This document shows positions 36,426 to 43,868 of a DNA stretch of 64,000 bases, in pieces. The DNA comes from Candidatus Gastranaerophilales bacterium HUM_9 (GTDB lineage: Bacteria > Cyanobacteriota > Vampirovibrionia > Gastranaerophilales > Gastranaerophilaceae), in contig DABG01000012.1 in NCBI GenBank assembly GCA_002103075.1, positions 41,188 through 105,187 of the forward strand. The letters run 5' to 3'. The notes beneath the pieces are model-generated. The model was not told the DNA's origin, searched no databases, and worked only from the letters and a program-made list of their open reading frames with translations. Position 1 is the stretch's first letter; every line of letters begins with the position of its first letter. Made by a program: the position numbers and the translations under genes.

Positions 36426-37250
36426 AACGTTCAGCATAAGTGATGCGATAGTCATAGGGCCTACACCGCCCGGAACAGGAGATATATACTCAAAATATTC
36501 TAAAACTTCATCAAAATTTTTAAAATCTAACTCCCAGTTAAGATCACCGGTTAATTTGCCGTTGGTATCCCTTGATATACCGACGTCGACGAAAACAGCT
36601 TTATTTTTAACCATCTTACATCTTACAACTTTTTTTCCTACCGCAGAAATTACTATATCTGCGGTTTTTATTATTTCTTCAAGGTTTTCTGTCTTAGAAT
36701 GGCAAACTGTAACCGTAGCGTCATTCTTCAACAACAACTGTATCATTGGTTTTCCAACAATATTAGAACGACCAATAATTACTGCGTGTTTACCGGCAAC
36801 CTCAATTCCATATCGTTTCAATAATATCATTATCCCTTGTGGTGTAACAGGATAAAAATAAGGCTCCATACCTATAGACAACTTACCAACATTTTCTGGT
36901 GTAAAGCAATCAACATCTTTTTTAGGGTCAATTGCCATAATAACCTTCATCTTGTCAATATGTTTAGGTAATGGCATTTGAACCAATATACCTGTAACAT
37001 CAGAATCTTTATTAAGTTTTTTTATCTCATTTAATAAAACTTCTTCTTTTGTTTCTTCTGGTAGTTCCAAAACAGTTGATGTGATTCCCAGCATATTAGC
37101 GGTTTTCTTTTTATTTCTAACGTAAATCTGGCTTGCAAGGTCGTTTCCAACCAAAACAACAGCTAGGTGAGGTTTCTTATCAAGTTTAGCAACCTTTTCT
37201 TTTATCTCTTCTAATATCTCGTTAGCAACCTTTTTACCATCTAATATCAT
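36411..37250 (-). CDS. folD: Methylene-tetrahydrofolate dehydrogenase/cyclohydrolase
   Basis: FolD interconverts methylene-, methenyl- and formyl-tetrahydrofolate with NADP. The 279-residue product has the catalytic segment ASQIYVRNKKKTANMLGI, VQMPLPKHID, the ligand aspartate in DPKKDVDCFT, and the dinucleotide-binding GRSNIVGKPM. It works with GlyA, also in the window. Its start overlaps the upstream ATPase gene by 4 bp (ATGA), a tight coupling. Confidence 0.97.
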   Translation of the reverse strand: MILDGKKVANEILEEIKEKVAKLDKKPHLAVVLVGNDLASQIYVRNKKKTANMLGITSTVLELPEETKEEVLLNEIKKLNKDSDVTGILVQMPLPKHIDKMKVIMAIDPKKDVDCFTPENVGKLSIGMEPYFYPVTPQGIMILLKRYGIEVAGKHAVIIGRSNIVGKPMIQLLLKNDATVTVCHSKTENLEEIIKTADIVISAVGKKVVRCKMVKNKAVFVDVGISRDTNGKLTGDLNWELDFKNFDEVLEYFEYISPVPGGVGPMTIASLMLNVLASK

Positions 37251-37999
37251 TTTATCTCCTGTGGTATATTTAATCTTGAATAAAACTGTTTTATAGCATC
37301 TTTAACGACTTCTGACTTACGTTCCATAGGTGATTCTACAAGTTTCTCATCAAATGGAATTGTCCCTAAAACATCTATATAATATCTGTTCAACAGACTA
37401 GAAACTTTATTCATATTTTTATTATCAGTCTTGTTAATAACAACACCCATTTGACCACCAGCTGCGTATTTTGCAGAGAATTCTTCTATTCGTTTTGCCA
37501 AATTTACAGATTCTTCTGTTGGGTTTGCAACAATTAAAGTTAAATCAATGTTTGTATCAACAAGTTGGTTTAAGTATTTTAAGTCGAACTCACAATCAAA
37601 AAGAACAAAGTCGTATCTTTCAATCAATCTAAAGACAGAATCATTTATTTGTTGAGTAATAGGACATCTACAGTCTTTTGAGCCTATAAACCAAGACACA
37701 ATCAAATCTGTATAGTCATCTAAAGACACAATTATATCTTCTAAAGCCCAGTCGATGTATTCAGATTTTGTCATGTGTTGTGGAATTCCTGTTTTATACT
37801 CGTGTTTTCCACTTCTGATACCATAAATAGTGTTTCTTATATCTAGTCCAAAGCTATGTCCAAACTCGCCAGACAAATCATTATCAAGCACTAAAACACT
37901 TTTTTCTGGATAATATTCTCTAATAATAGATAAAAAAGCCTTAGTAATCGTGGTTTTACCACTACCGCTTTTTCCTGTTACTGCAATTTTTACTGTCAA
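37247..37999 (-). CDS. CooC/MinD-type P-loop ATPase
   Basis: The 250-residue product opens with a SIMIBI-class P-loop (GKSGSGKTTITKA) and has the VLVLDNDLSGE and FVLFDCEFDL segments of the MinD/CooC group, with GVVINKTDN as the base-recognition-like motif. CooC proteins help insert nickel into carbon monoxide dehydrogenase; others of this class act in positioning or metallocentre maturation. It contains DCRCPI, a CxC motif that may bind metal. No CODH gene is in the window. Translational coupling to folD suggests a link to one-carbon metabolism (inference). Confidence 0.8.
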   Translation of the reverse strand: MTVKIAVTGKSGSGKTTITKAFLSIIREYYPEKSVLVLDNDLSGEFGHSFGLDIRNTIYGIRSGKHEYKTGIPQHMTKSEYIDWALEDIIVSLDDYTDLIVSWFIGSKDCRCPITQQINDSVFRLIERYDFVLFDCEFDLKYLNQLVDTNIDLTLIVANPTEESVNLAKRIEEFSAKYAAGGQMGVVINKTDNKNMNKVSSLLNRYYIDVLGTIPFDEKLVESPMERKSEVVKDAIKQFYSRLNIPQEIK

Positions 38000-38038
38000 T
38001 TAAAACTCTCCAAACCCAACTATTATATTTCTATGATA

Positions 38039-38392
38039 TCAAATATTTAGAAATTTGCAAAGTAATTTTAATACGTTTTTGAAACGTGTTGTGGTTGGCA
38101 TACGTCTAACAGTATAATATGGCTCATACTCTTTTATAATATTTTTAGGTAATTCCTTACCGTTATTAAGAATTTCAGCGATAAAGATTAAGTAGTTGTT
38201 TTGTTCTTCTCGATATTCAGAATCTTGAGTTCTAAAGTCCTCATCTGCCTCATAGTGAACAAGTGCGTGATAGGCTGTTACTATATTGACGTCTTGAGAG
38301 TCTTTAGGAAAATGTAGTATAGCATCTCTCACAAGCATCTGCCCTGTGATAACCTTAATTATTAATGCTGCAACTAGTTTTCTATCGTCCAT
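38039..38392 (-). CDS. Hypothetical protein
   Basis: The 117-residue product is helical and acidic in the middle (HYEADEDFRTQDSEYREEQN), with a basic C-terminus. It has no signal peptide, no membrane helix and no domain I recognise. It lies 39 bp upstream of the CooC-like gene in the same direction and may share its transcript. Confidence 0.65.
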   Translation of the reverse strand: MDDRKLVAALIIKVITGQMLVRDAILHFPKDSQDVNIVTAYHALVHYEADEDFRTQDSEYREEQNNYLIFIAEILNNGKELPKNIIKEYEPYYTVRRMPTTTRFKNVLKLLCKFLNI

Positions 38393-38454
38393 AGAATTAT
38401 TTTAATACAAAAATTATTTTGATGTATTTGTTTGGTGGAAGTTCTTAAGAAACC

Positions 38455-38573
38455 GTCATTGCGAACGATTGAACGGTTTGTAATGTATTAAGTGTGGCAA
38501 TCCATAAACCAACGGTTCTGCGTACTTACAAAATACTTTTTCTGGATTACCACGTCGCTCTGCTCCTCGTAAT
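38455..38573. repeat. Dispersed intergenic repeat, copy 3 (interrupted by an IS)
   Basis: Opens GTCATTGCGAACGATTGAAC and runs through GGCAATCCATAAACCAACGG, almost identical to 33615-33683, then CTGGATTACCACGTCGCTCT. The repeat resumes after the insertion sequence at 39623. Without the IS the junction reads CTCGTAATGACGAG, a palindrome. Confidence 0.8.
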
Positions 38574-39622
38574 TGTACATGTCAAGCAATTAGTTACATT
38601 TTTTGATGAAATTCAAGAGGTGTTAGACCGTTTAAAGATGAATGAGGTCTATGTTCATTGTAATAAGCAATAAACCCTAGTATTTCATCTTTCAAATCTT
38701 CTTTATCATTGAACAAAGAATCTTCTAAAAATTCATCTTTTAATGTTTTCCAAAATCTTTCAATTTTACCATTAGTTTGTGGGCGATAAGGTTTTGTATA
38801 AATGTGTTTAATTTCCATTTCAGTTAGCAATCTTTCAAATGGGTGTTCTTCTTTATTTTTAGCGAACTTACCACTTCCGAATTCTGCGCCATTGTCAGAC
38901 ATCACAGCATCAATTTCAAAACCATAACGCATTCTCAACATATTAAAAGCTTTCAAAGTTGCGAACATTACTGTTAAAGCTTTTTTATTATCTAGTACTT
39001 CTAACCAACACAAACGAGTATAGTCATCAATAACTCCTAATAAGTAATAGGTTTGATTAGGTTCGGCAATAGTTATCCCTTTTGATATTTGATGTAAATC
39101 TATATGTACTAATTCACCAACTTTTTTCATTATTATCTTTCGTTTTTCTTCTTTTTGAGCTTTTTTTAATTTATTTAAACCGTTTCTTTTACATATATTG
39201 TAAATGGTTGTTTCAGAGGGTGCAAGTTCTAAATATTTTTTCTTTAAAATTTGTTTAATTTCAAATCGTTTTTTTCCCAATTTTCTAAGCTCAATAATCA
39301 TATTTTCGATTTCTAAATCAGTTCTATTTCTTTGAAATTTAGGTCCACGTTTTTGAGGCAAAAGAGCTTCTGGACAGGGATTTGCTTTGTATCTATGATA
39401 AATTTTCATGAAATTTTGATGAGAAAATTTATTGTATTTACAGAATTCCTTAACGGATTTAAATTGTTTACTTGTTTTAGACTTAATAGCTTCATATTCA
39501 TCTATACAAGCCATCATACGTACCGCTAATGTACGTGAAATTAAATTTTTGTTACTGCTTACCATAATTAGTTACTCCTTTCTTTATTTAACGAAAATGT
39601 AACTAATTACTTGACATGTACA
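38574..39622 (-). mobile_element. IS481-like insertion sequence, complete
   Basis: The 1,049-bp element is bounded by 29-bp terminal inverted repeats (38574-38602 and 39594-39622) that begin TGTACATGTCAAG and differ at one position. A 5-bp direct repeat GTAAT flanks it (38569-38573 and 39623-39627), as expected for a target-site duplication. It holds one transposase gene that almost fills it. The intact ends, gene and duplication suggest recent insertion. The target is an intergenic repeat, so no gene was broken. Confidence 0.93.
38594..39565 (-). CDS. IS481-type DDE transposase
   Basis: The 323-residue product has an N-terminal helix-turn-helix region and a second HTH-like segment (PSETTIYNICKRNGL). 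A DDE integrase core follows: first Asp in VHIDLHQ, second in AVMSDNGAEFG, Glu in NGKIERFWKTL. The ending HRPHSSLNGLTPLEF is typical of IS3/IS481-type enzymes. No frameshift is seen and all three catalytic residues are present, so it may be active. The stop codon lies inside the terminal inverted repeat. Confidence 0.93.
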   Translation of the reverse strand: MVSSNKNLISRTLAVRMMACIDEYEAIKSKTSKQFKSVKEFCKYNKFSHQNFMKIYHRYKANPCPEALLPQKRGPKFQRNRTDLEIENMIIELRKLGKKRFEIKQILKKKYLELAPSETTIYNICKRNGLNKLKKAQKEEKRKIIMKKVGELVHIDLHQISKGITIAEPNQTYYLLGVIDDYTRLCWLEVLDNKKALTVMFATLKAFNMLRMRYGFEIDAVMSDNGAEFGSGKFAKNKEEHPFERLLTEMEIKHIYTKPYRPQTNGKIERFWKTLKDEFLEDSLFNDKEDLKDEILGFIAYYNEHRPHSSLNGLTPLEFHQKM

Positions 39623-39649
39623 GTAATGACGAGCTATACATGATCAGGG

Positions 39650-39757
39650 GGATTCTTCGGTCGTTATACTCCCTCTGAATGACAGTCTGGGTGTGTCATT
39701 CAGAGCGTGCTGTAAATATTCTGTATTGAAAGCGTGGAATCCCTACGAACATTACTC
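39650..39757. repeat. Dispersed intergenic repeat, copy 4
   Basis: Contains GGGATTCTTCGGTCGTTATA, TCTGAATGACAGTC, GTCATTCAGAGCGTGCTGTA and GCGTGGAATCCCTACGAA, matching modules at 33690-33750 and 43531-43720. It directly abuts the rubrerythrin stop codon. Confidence 0.75.
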
Positions 39758-40324
39758 CTAGTACTTCTCACAGAACTGTTTGTAATATCCTCTATCATGT
39801 TTGCAACAAGGACATTTTGCAGGTGCTTCTTTTCCTATAATTATAAAGCCACATTTTTTGCATAGCCATTGAGTTTGAGTATCTTTTTTATAGAATTTAT
39901 CATCAATCAAATCTTCATATATTTTTCTATATCTATAGTCATGATGTTTTTCAACTTCAATAATATGATTAAACAATGTAGCCACATCATTATAACCTTC
40001 TTCTTTCGCTACATCAGAGGAATATCTATAAATATTTTCCCATTCATCACGTTCACCGTCAGCAGAAAATTTTAAATTATCAATGGTTGAACCTATAAAA
40101 TATGGATAACAAGATTCTGTTTTATGCTTACCTTCTGGTATTAAGTTATAAAATAGTTTTGCGTGTTCGTGTTCGTTTTCGGCTGTTTCAAGAAATACAT
40201 CTCTTATCTCTTTATGTCCCTCTTTATCGGCAACTTTTGCAAAGAAAGAGTACCTGTTTCTAGCTAAAGATTCACCTGTAAACGCATTTATAAGTAATTG
40301 TTCTACTTTTTTGCTATATATCAT
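39758..40324 (-). CDS. rbr: Rubrerythrin
   Basis: Rubrerythrins reduce hydrogen peroxide in anaerobes using a diiron site and a rubredoxin centre. The 188-residue product has the ferritin-like four-helix bundle with FTGESLARNRY, ETAENEHEHAK and HIIEVEKHHDYRYR (ligand Glu and His residues). A C-terminal rubredoxin-like domain follows with CKKCG and CPCCKH, the four iron-binding cysteines. It supports an anaerobic, oxygen-stressed lifestyle. It appears to be transcribed alone. Confidence 0.95.
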   Translation of the reverse strand: MIYSKKVEQLLINAFTGESLARNRYSFFAKVADKEGHKEIRDVFLETAENEHEHAKLFYNLIPEGKHKTESCYPYFIGSTIDNLKFSADGERDEWENIYRYSSDVAKEEGYNDVATLFNHIIEVEKHHDYRYRKIYEDLIDDKFYKKDTQTQWLCKKCGFIIIGKEAPAKCPCCKHDRGYYKQFCEKY

Positions 40325-40368
40325 AATAATTCTCCTTTTTATGATATATAAATCAAAACAATAGACTG

Positions 40369-41754
40369 TTAATCCCCTTGTTGTGCAAGATACTTAGCTA
40401 ATCCTTCACCCATAGAAAAACAAGAAGGTATAATTCTTAATGCAGCCTGAGCCTCAAAATCAGCCGATATACAACGACCTACGGCGAACAAGTTTTCATA
40501 ATTGCACGATTGCAGTGCCTCTATTGGCAAACTGTATTCCTGCATCTGATGTTCAAGAGTAGACTTATTCTTTTCTTTTGAATGTATGTCAACAGGATAA
40601 TTTGACACTAGGCAAGGATTTTTGAACTTTTTGCCTGATTTTAAGTCATCTATTGTATAAACATATTTACCCTTAATTCTGTTAGAAACCCTTACTCCAA
40701 GCTCGTTTGCAATAGATGAGATATAAGCGTGTTCAAACCCTTTAAAATGTTTTCTTAAAAAGACTGAAAGCCTGTATATACTTGCTCTTGCGTCCATTAA
40801 CAGCTTAGAAGTCTGAATAGTGTTTTCAGGGTCAATATCTGTATCAGAAATTAATCTAGGACAGTTAAAAGCAAGTGATGAGTGCATTTGAGGGATTGTA
40901 AATACTTGAAAATAGTTAGAATCCTCTTCTGTTATAAGCCCTTCTTCAATCCCTGCCTTGAATACAGGTCTAAGTGCCCAATCCTTATTACTATCCCACG
41001 TATAAGCTGTAGAAAGGTGTGTTTGTCCTTCTATAATGTATGAAGTTGTAACGTTTCTATCTTTATCAAGCTCTGTAATCCACTTTGAAAACTCTTTTAA
41101 ATTAATTCCTGACATAATAAATCGTAAATTCATTGGCTGAAAAATATTTTTTTCAGAATTTTTTTCTTTTTCAATTTTATTCAAAAATTCGCAATTTAAT
41201 TTTTCAAAAATTTTTGCATTACCTGTTCCGTCTACAAGATATTTTGTTTCGATATATTCCAATAACTTATCTTGTTGAGTTGAGATATTATCACTACATA
41301 TCGTATCGTTATAGTTTGATAATTTTATCTTTTTTATGTGTCTAAAATTTTGTGTAAAGTTAGCATTTAATTCGTTATTGTTTTCTACTTTTGGGCAAGG
41401 TTCTGTTACAATCTCCGCTATCTTAGTGTTAAATAATACGTCAACATTCGCTGAAAGCATCATTTTATCAAGTGTAATCTTCAATAATTCTGGATTAAAC
41501 CAACCTCTATTTCCGTCAGCGTAAGTAATTTGACCACCAATTTCGTGAAGATTATTCATCAAATCATTAAAAAATTCAGTATTTATATTATTATCAGAGG
41601 TTTTCATTGCAGGAGTGACAAGTGCTGATGTCATAGTCCCGCCTAAAAAAGAATTTTTTTCGACAAGTAAAGTTTTTAATCCTAATTTTCCAGCTGTGTA
41701 TGCGAACGCACAACCTGCTGTTCCGCCACCTGCTATAACTACATCATATTTCAT
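40369..41754 (-). CDS. FAD-dependent oxidoreductase
   Basis: The 461-residue product opens with the FAD dinucleotide-binding motif GGGTAGCAFAYTAGKLGLKTLLVEK and FLGGTMTSALVTP. It ends with the second FAD-contact region LFAVGRCISADFEAQAALRI. This fits the FAD_oxidored group (PF12831-like) rather than the D-amino-acid-oxidase-type fold of MnmC1. It overlaps the upstream methyltransferase gene by 11 bp. No substrate can be assigned. A Lys/Asn-rich insert lies around residues 120-165. Confidence 0.85.
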   Translation of the reverse strand: MKYDVVIAGGGTAGCAFAYTAGKLGLKTLLVEKNSFLGGTMTSALVTPAMKTSDNNINTEFFNDLMNNLHEIGGQITYADGNRGWFNPELLKITLDKMMLSANVDVLFNTKIAEIVTEPCPKVENNNELNANFTQNFRHIKKIKLSNYNDTICSDNISTQQDKLLEYIETKYLVDGTGNAKIFEKLNCEFLNKIEKEKNSEKNIFQPMNLRFIMSGINLKEFSKWITELDKDRNVTTSYIIEGQTHLSTAYTWDSNKDWALRPVFKAGIEEGLITEEDSNYFQVFTIPQMHSSLAFNCPRLISDTDIDPENTIQTSKLLMDARASIYRLSVFLRKHFKGFEHAYISSIANELGVRVSNRIKGKYVYTIDDLKSGKKFKNPCLVSNYPVDIHSKEKNKSTLEHQMQEYSLPIEALQSCNYENLFAVGRCISADFEAQAALRIIPSCFSMGEGLAKYLAQQGD

Positions 41755-42976
41755 TTTTATACCTCTTATAATATTGAGAAGAACTTTCTAGTTGTGAGTT
41801 TTTGAATTCTTCTTCACGGTTTAATAATATTTGTTCGTTTGATAAATCTAGGTTCCTGTCACGATATGGAATACCTGCTTTTGTACCAAGCAACCCCATT
41901 TGTTTATGAGTTAAAGGGTTCTTTATAAACTTGGATTTTTTAGCTGCAAACGTTCCTATAATATTTTTGTTTTCATCTAGAATGTTTCCGACTTTGAAAC
42001 ACGCATTAAGCATAGCTGCTCGAATAATTGCAGAAGTATTATAAGTAACAAGTTGCGCATCATCTTTCATGTGTGAATATAACTCTTCAAAGAAATCTTG
42101 GGACCAGATACATGGACACTTCTTTGGAGTAAAACCATCAAGCAATATAACGTCATACTTGTTATAAGACCTTTTTATAAATTCTCTTATGTCTTCTGCG
42201 TAGAATTTAAGGTTTATATCATCAAAGTTTTGTGTGTAACCAGATAGAAGTTCTTTATTTGCATTTTTAAGAAAAACTGAAACCAATTTTGCTTGGGTTC
42301 TATCAATTTTTGCGGTCTTGCAATTATCCAACTCTTTATAACTGTTGCGTTTCGATATATAGTTATAATATATATTATGTAAATAGGTCGATTTATTTTG
42401 CTTATTGGTGTAATTATACCTCTTTTTTATATCAAATTTGTGTATTTTTAGTATAGATTTATCAAAAAAGAGTTTATTTTTATCCTCAAACAAAATTTTT
42501 TCAGTTTCATTGTCAAGAGATTTTTTTATAGACTCATATAAAATCCAATTTACGATTTTTAGAAGTTCATATTTTGAGCTTTTAGAATTTAGACGATGTT
42601 CTATAATCTTTTTTGCTTCTTTATAATTCTCTACATTTTTGTATAATTTTTTTTTATTGAATATTCTATCGAATTTATTTATCCTAGATTTTATAAATGG
42701 AGAAATTTTCATAAGAAACGGATTTGTATCAACACAATCAATATTAATATGTGTATAACCATTTTTTATGAATTCGTTTAATAAAGACTTTGTATTATAA
42801 CCAATTCCAAAACAAATATCCAAAACCTGAATGTTATCTTTTAATTCAAGCGGATTTATAAATTTTTCAAATGCTTCAGTTAATGCACCAGTAGCAGAAT
42901 GATAAATATCATCTGTTTCTTTGCAATATAACCCTACAGAATTGTCGTTTGTAATATAAGGTAAAAACTCGTCCAT
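41744..42976 (-). CDS. MnmC2-type SAM-dependent methyltransferase with large insertion
   Basis: The 410-residue product resembles the methyltransferase half of MnmC, which finishes 5-methylaminomethyl-uridine in tRNA. It has an N-terminal SVGLYCKETDDIYHSATGAL, SAM motif I (VLDICFGIGYNTKSLL), the VILLDGFTPKKCPCIWSQDF signature and a C-terminal MGLLGTKAGIPYRDRNL. Between motif I and the rest, residues about 95-235 form a Lys/Asn/Tyr-rich insertion not found in standard MnmC2. In enterobacteria this domain is fused to an FAD domain. Here an FAD protein follows as a separate overlapping gene. Confidence 0.82.
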   Translation of the reverse strand: MDEFLPYITNDNSVGLYCKETDDIYHSATGALTEAFEKFINPLELKDNIQVLDICFGIGYNTKSLLNEFIKNGYTHINIDCVDTNPFLMKISPFIKSRINKFDRIFNKKKLYKNVENYKEAKKIIEHRLNSKSSKYELLKIVNWILYESIKKSLDNETEKILFEDKNKLFFDKSILKIHKFDIKKRYNYTNKQNKSTYLHNIYYNYISKRNSYKELDNCKTAKIDRTQAKLVSVFLKNANKELLSGYTQNFDDINLKFYAEDIREFIKRSYNKYDVILLDGFTPKKCPCIWSQDFFEELYSHMKDDAQLVTYNTSAIIRAAMLNACFKVGNILDENKNIIGTFAAKKSKFIKNPLTHKQMGLLGTKAGIPYRDRNLDLSNEQILLNREEEFKNSQLESSSQYYKRYKNEI

Positions 42977-43044
42977 TATTTTATTTTAACAAATTATTAG
43001 TGATAATAAAAATATTTAACAAATATAAATATTTATATGTTCGC

Positions 43045-43231
43045 AGGGATTCTTCGATTGTTAACTCCTGCGGTCGCGTTAAACGGGTCTGCATATTTTG
43101 AATTAAATTAATTCTGTTTAATTCAAAATATTCCGCCCTCTGCTCCCTTGGCTCTGAATGACGGTTCCAGTCTGTCATCCAGAGGCGAATAAACTGTTTT
43201 GTGTAGAATTGCCGAAGGATCTCTTTAAACA
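43045..43231. repeat. Long intergenic repeat, copy A
   Basis: About 187 bp beginning AGGGATTCTTCG. It contains CTCCTGCGGTCGCGTTAAAC and a perfect 14-bp hairpin (TATTTTGAATTAAA and TTTAATTCAAAATA). CTCTGCTCCCTTGGCTCTGA, GTTCC and TAGAATTGCC modules follow. It matches 43531-43720 over its length at roughly nine positions in ten. Confidence 0.85.
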
Positions 43232-43379
43232 TAAAGAACCTTTGATGTATATATTGATACACATAGAAATCTAAACAATAATATAATACTAATCGATATA
43301 TGCTAATAACTGTAAAACTTGACGTAGAATTTATTGGAATATATCGAAAAGTTATAGTGTGATAACCTGCGAATATAAA

Positions 43380-43525
43380 ATTTGATTTTTTTTGAAAAAA
43401 TTTTTATAAAAATTTTTTATTTTTAAATTTATTTTTTTTATTAAATTAATTTAATTTTTTAAATTTTATTTTACATTTATAATATTATTTATTTTTTTTC
43501 ACAATTATTTGTTTATATATTAATT
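43380..43525. other. Extreme AT-rich island
   Basis: About 145 bp made almost only of A and T with long T-runs, lying between the two long repeats. No gene, DnaA-box cluster or hairpin is evident. Confidence 0.6.
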
Positions 43526-43530
43526 ATTGT

Positions 43531-43720
43531 AGGGATTCTTCGCTTTGCTTACTCCTGCGGTCGCGTTAAACGGGTCTGCATATTTTAAATTAAATTAATT
43601 CTGTTTAATTCAAAATATTCCGCTCTCTGCTCCCTTGGCTCTGAATGACGGTTCCAACCTGTCATCTAGAGCCAAGGAAACCGTTTTATGTAGAATTGCC
43701 AAAGAATCCCCTGAACATAT
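43531..43720. repeat. Long intergenic repeat, copy B
   Basis: A direct repeat of 43045-43231, with the same hairpin, GCGGTCGCGTTAAACGGGTC, CTCCCTTGGCTCTGAATGAC and TAGAATTGCC modules. It is followed at 43725-43744 by a separate hairpin, GTTGGGGT-AGAA-ACCCCAAC, and at 43745-43790 by a GGATTGCCACGTCATT module. Together these fill the 892-bp gap between the methyltransferase gene and clpB. Confidence 0.85.
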
Positions 43721-43821
43721 TATTGTTGGGGTAGAAACCCCAACCTACAATTCGCAGAATGATTGATTTATGGATTGCCACGTCATTTCATTTCTTACAA
43801 GGACGGGTTTAAATATACAAA

Positions 43822-43858
43822 AAGCCTCTAATCTAGCTATAGAGCTATTTAGAGGCTT
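43822..43858 (-). terminator. clpB terminator
   Basis: AAGCCTCTAA (43822-43831) and TTAGAGGCTT (43849-43858) pair. Read on the reverse strand the stem is followed by a T-run and lies 10 bp after the clpB stop. Confidence 0.85.
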
Positions 43859-43868
43859 CTTTTAATTA

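Noticed and set aside
42981..43262. 93-residue frame on the reverse strand after the methyltransferase gene
   Set aside because: It is a translation of the dispersed intergenic repeat and has no ribosome binding site or domain.
43380..43525. AT-rich island as a replication origin
   Set aside because: No cluster of DnaA-box-like 9-mers is visible and neither dnaA nor dnaN is near.
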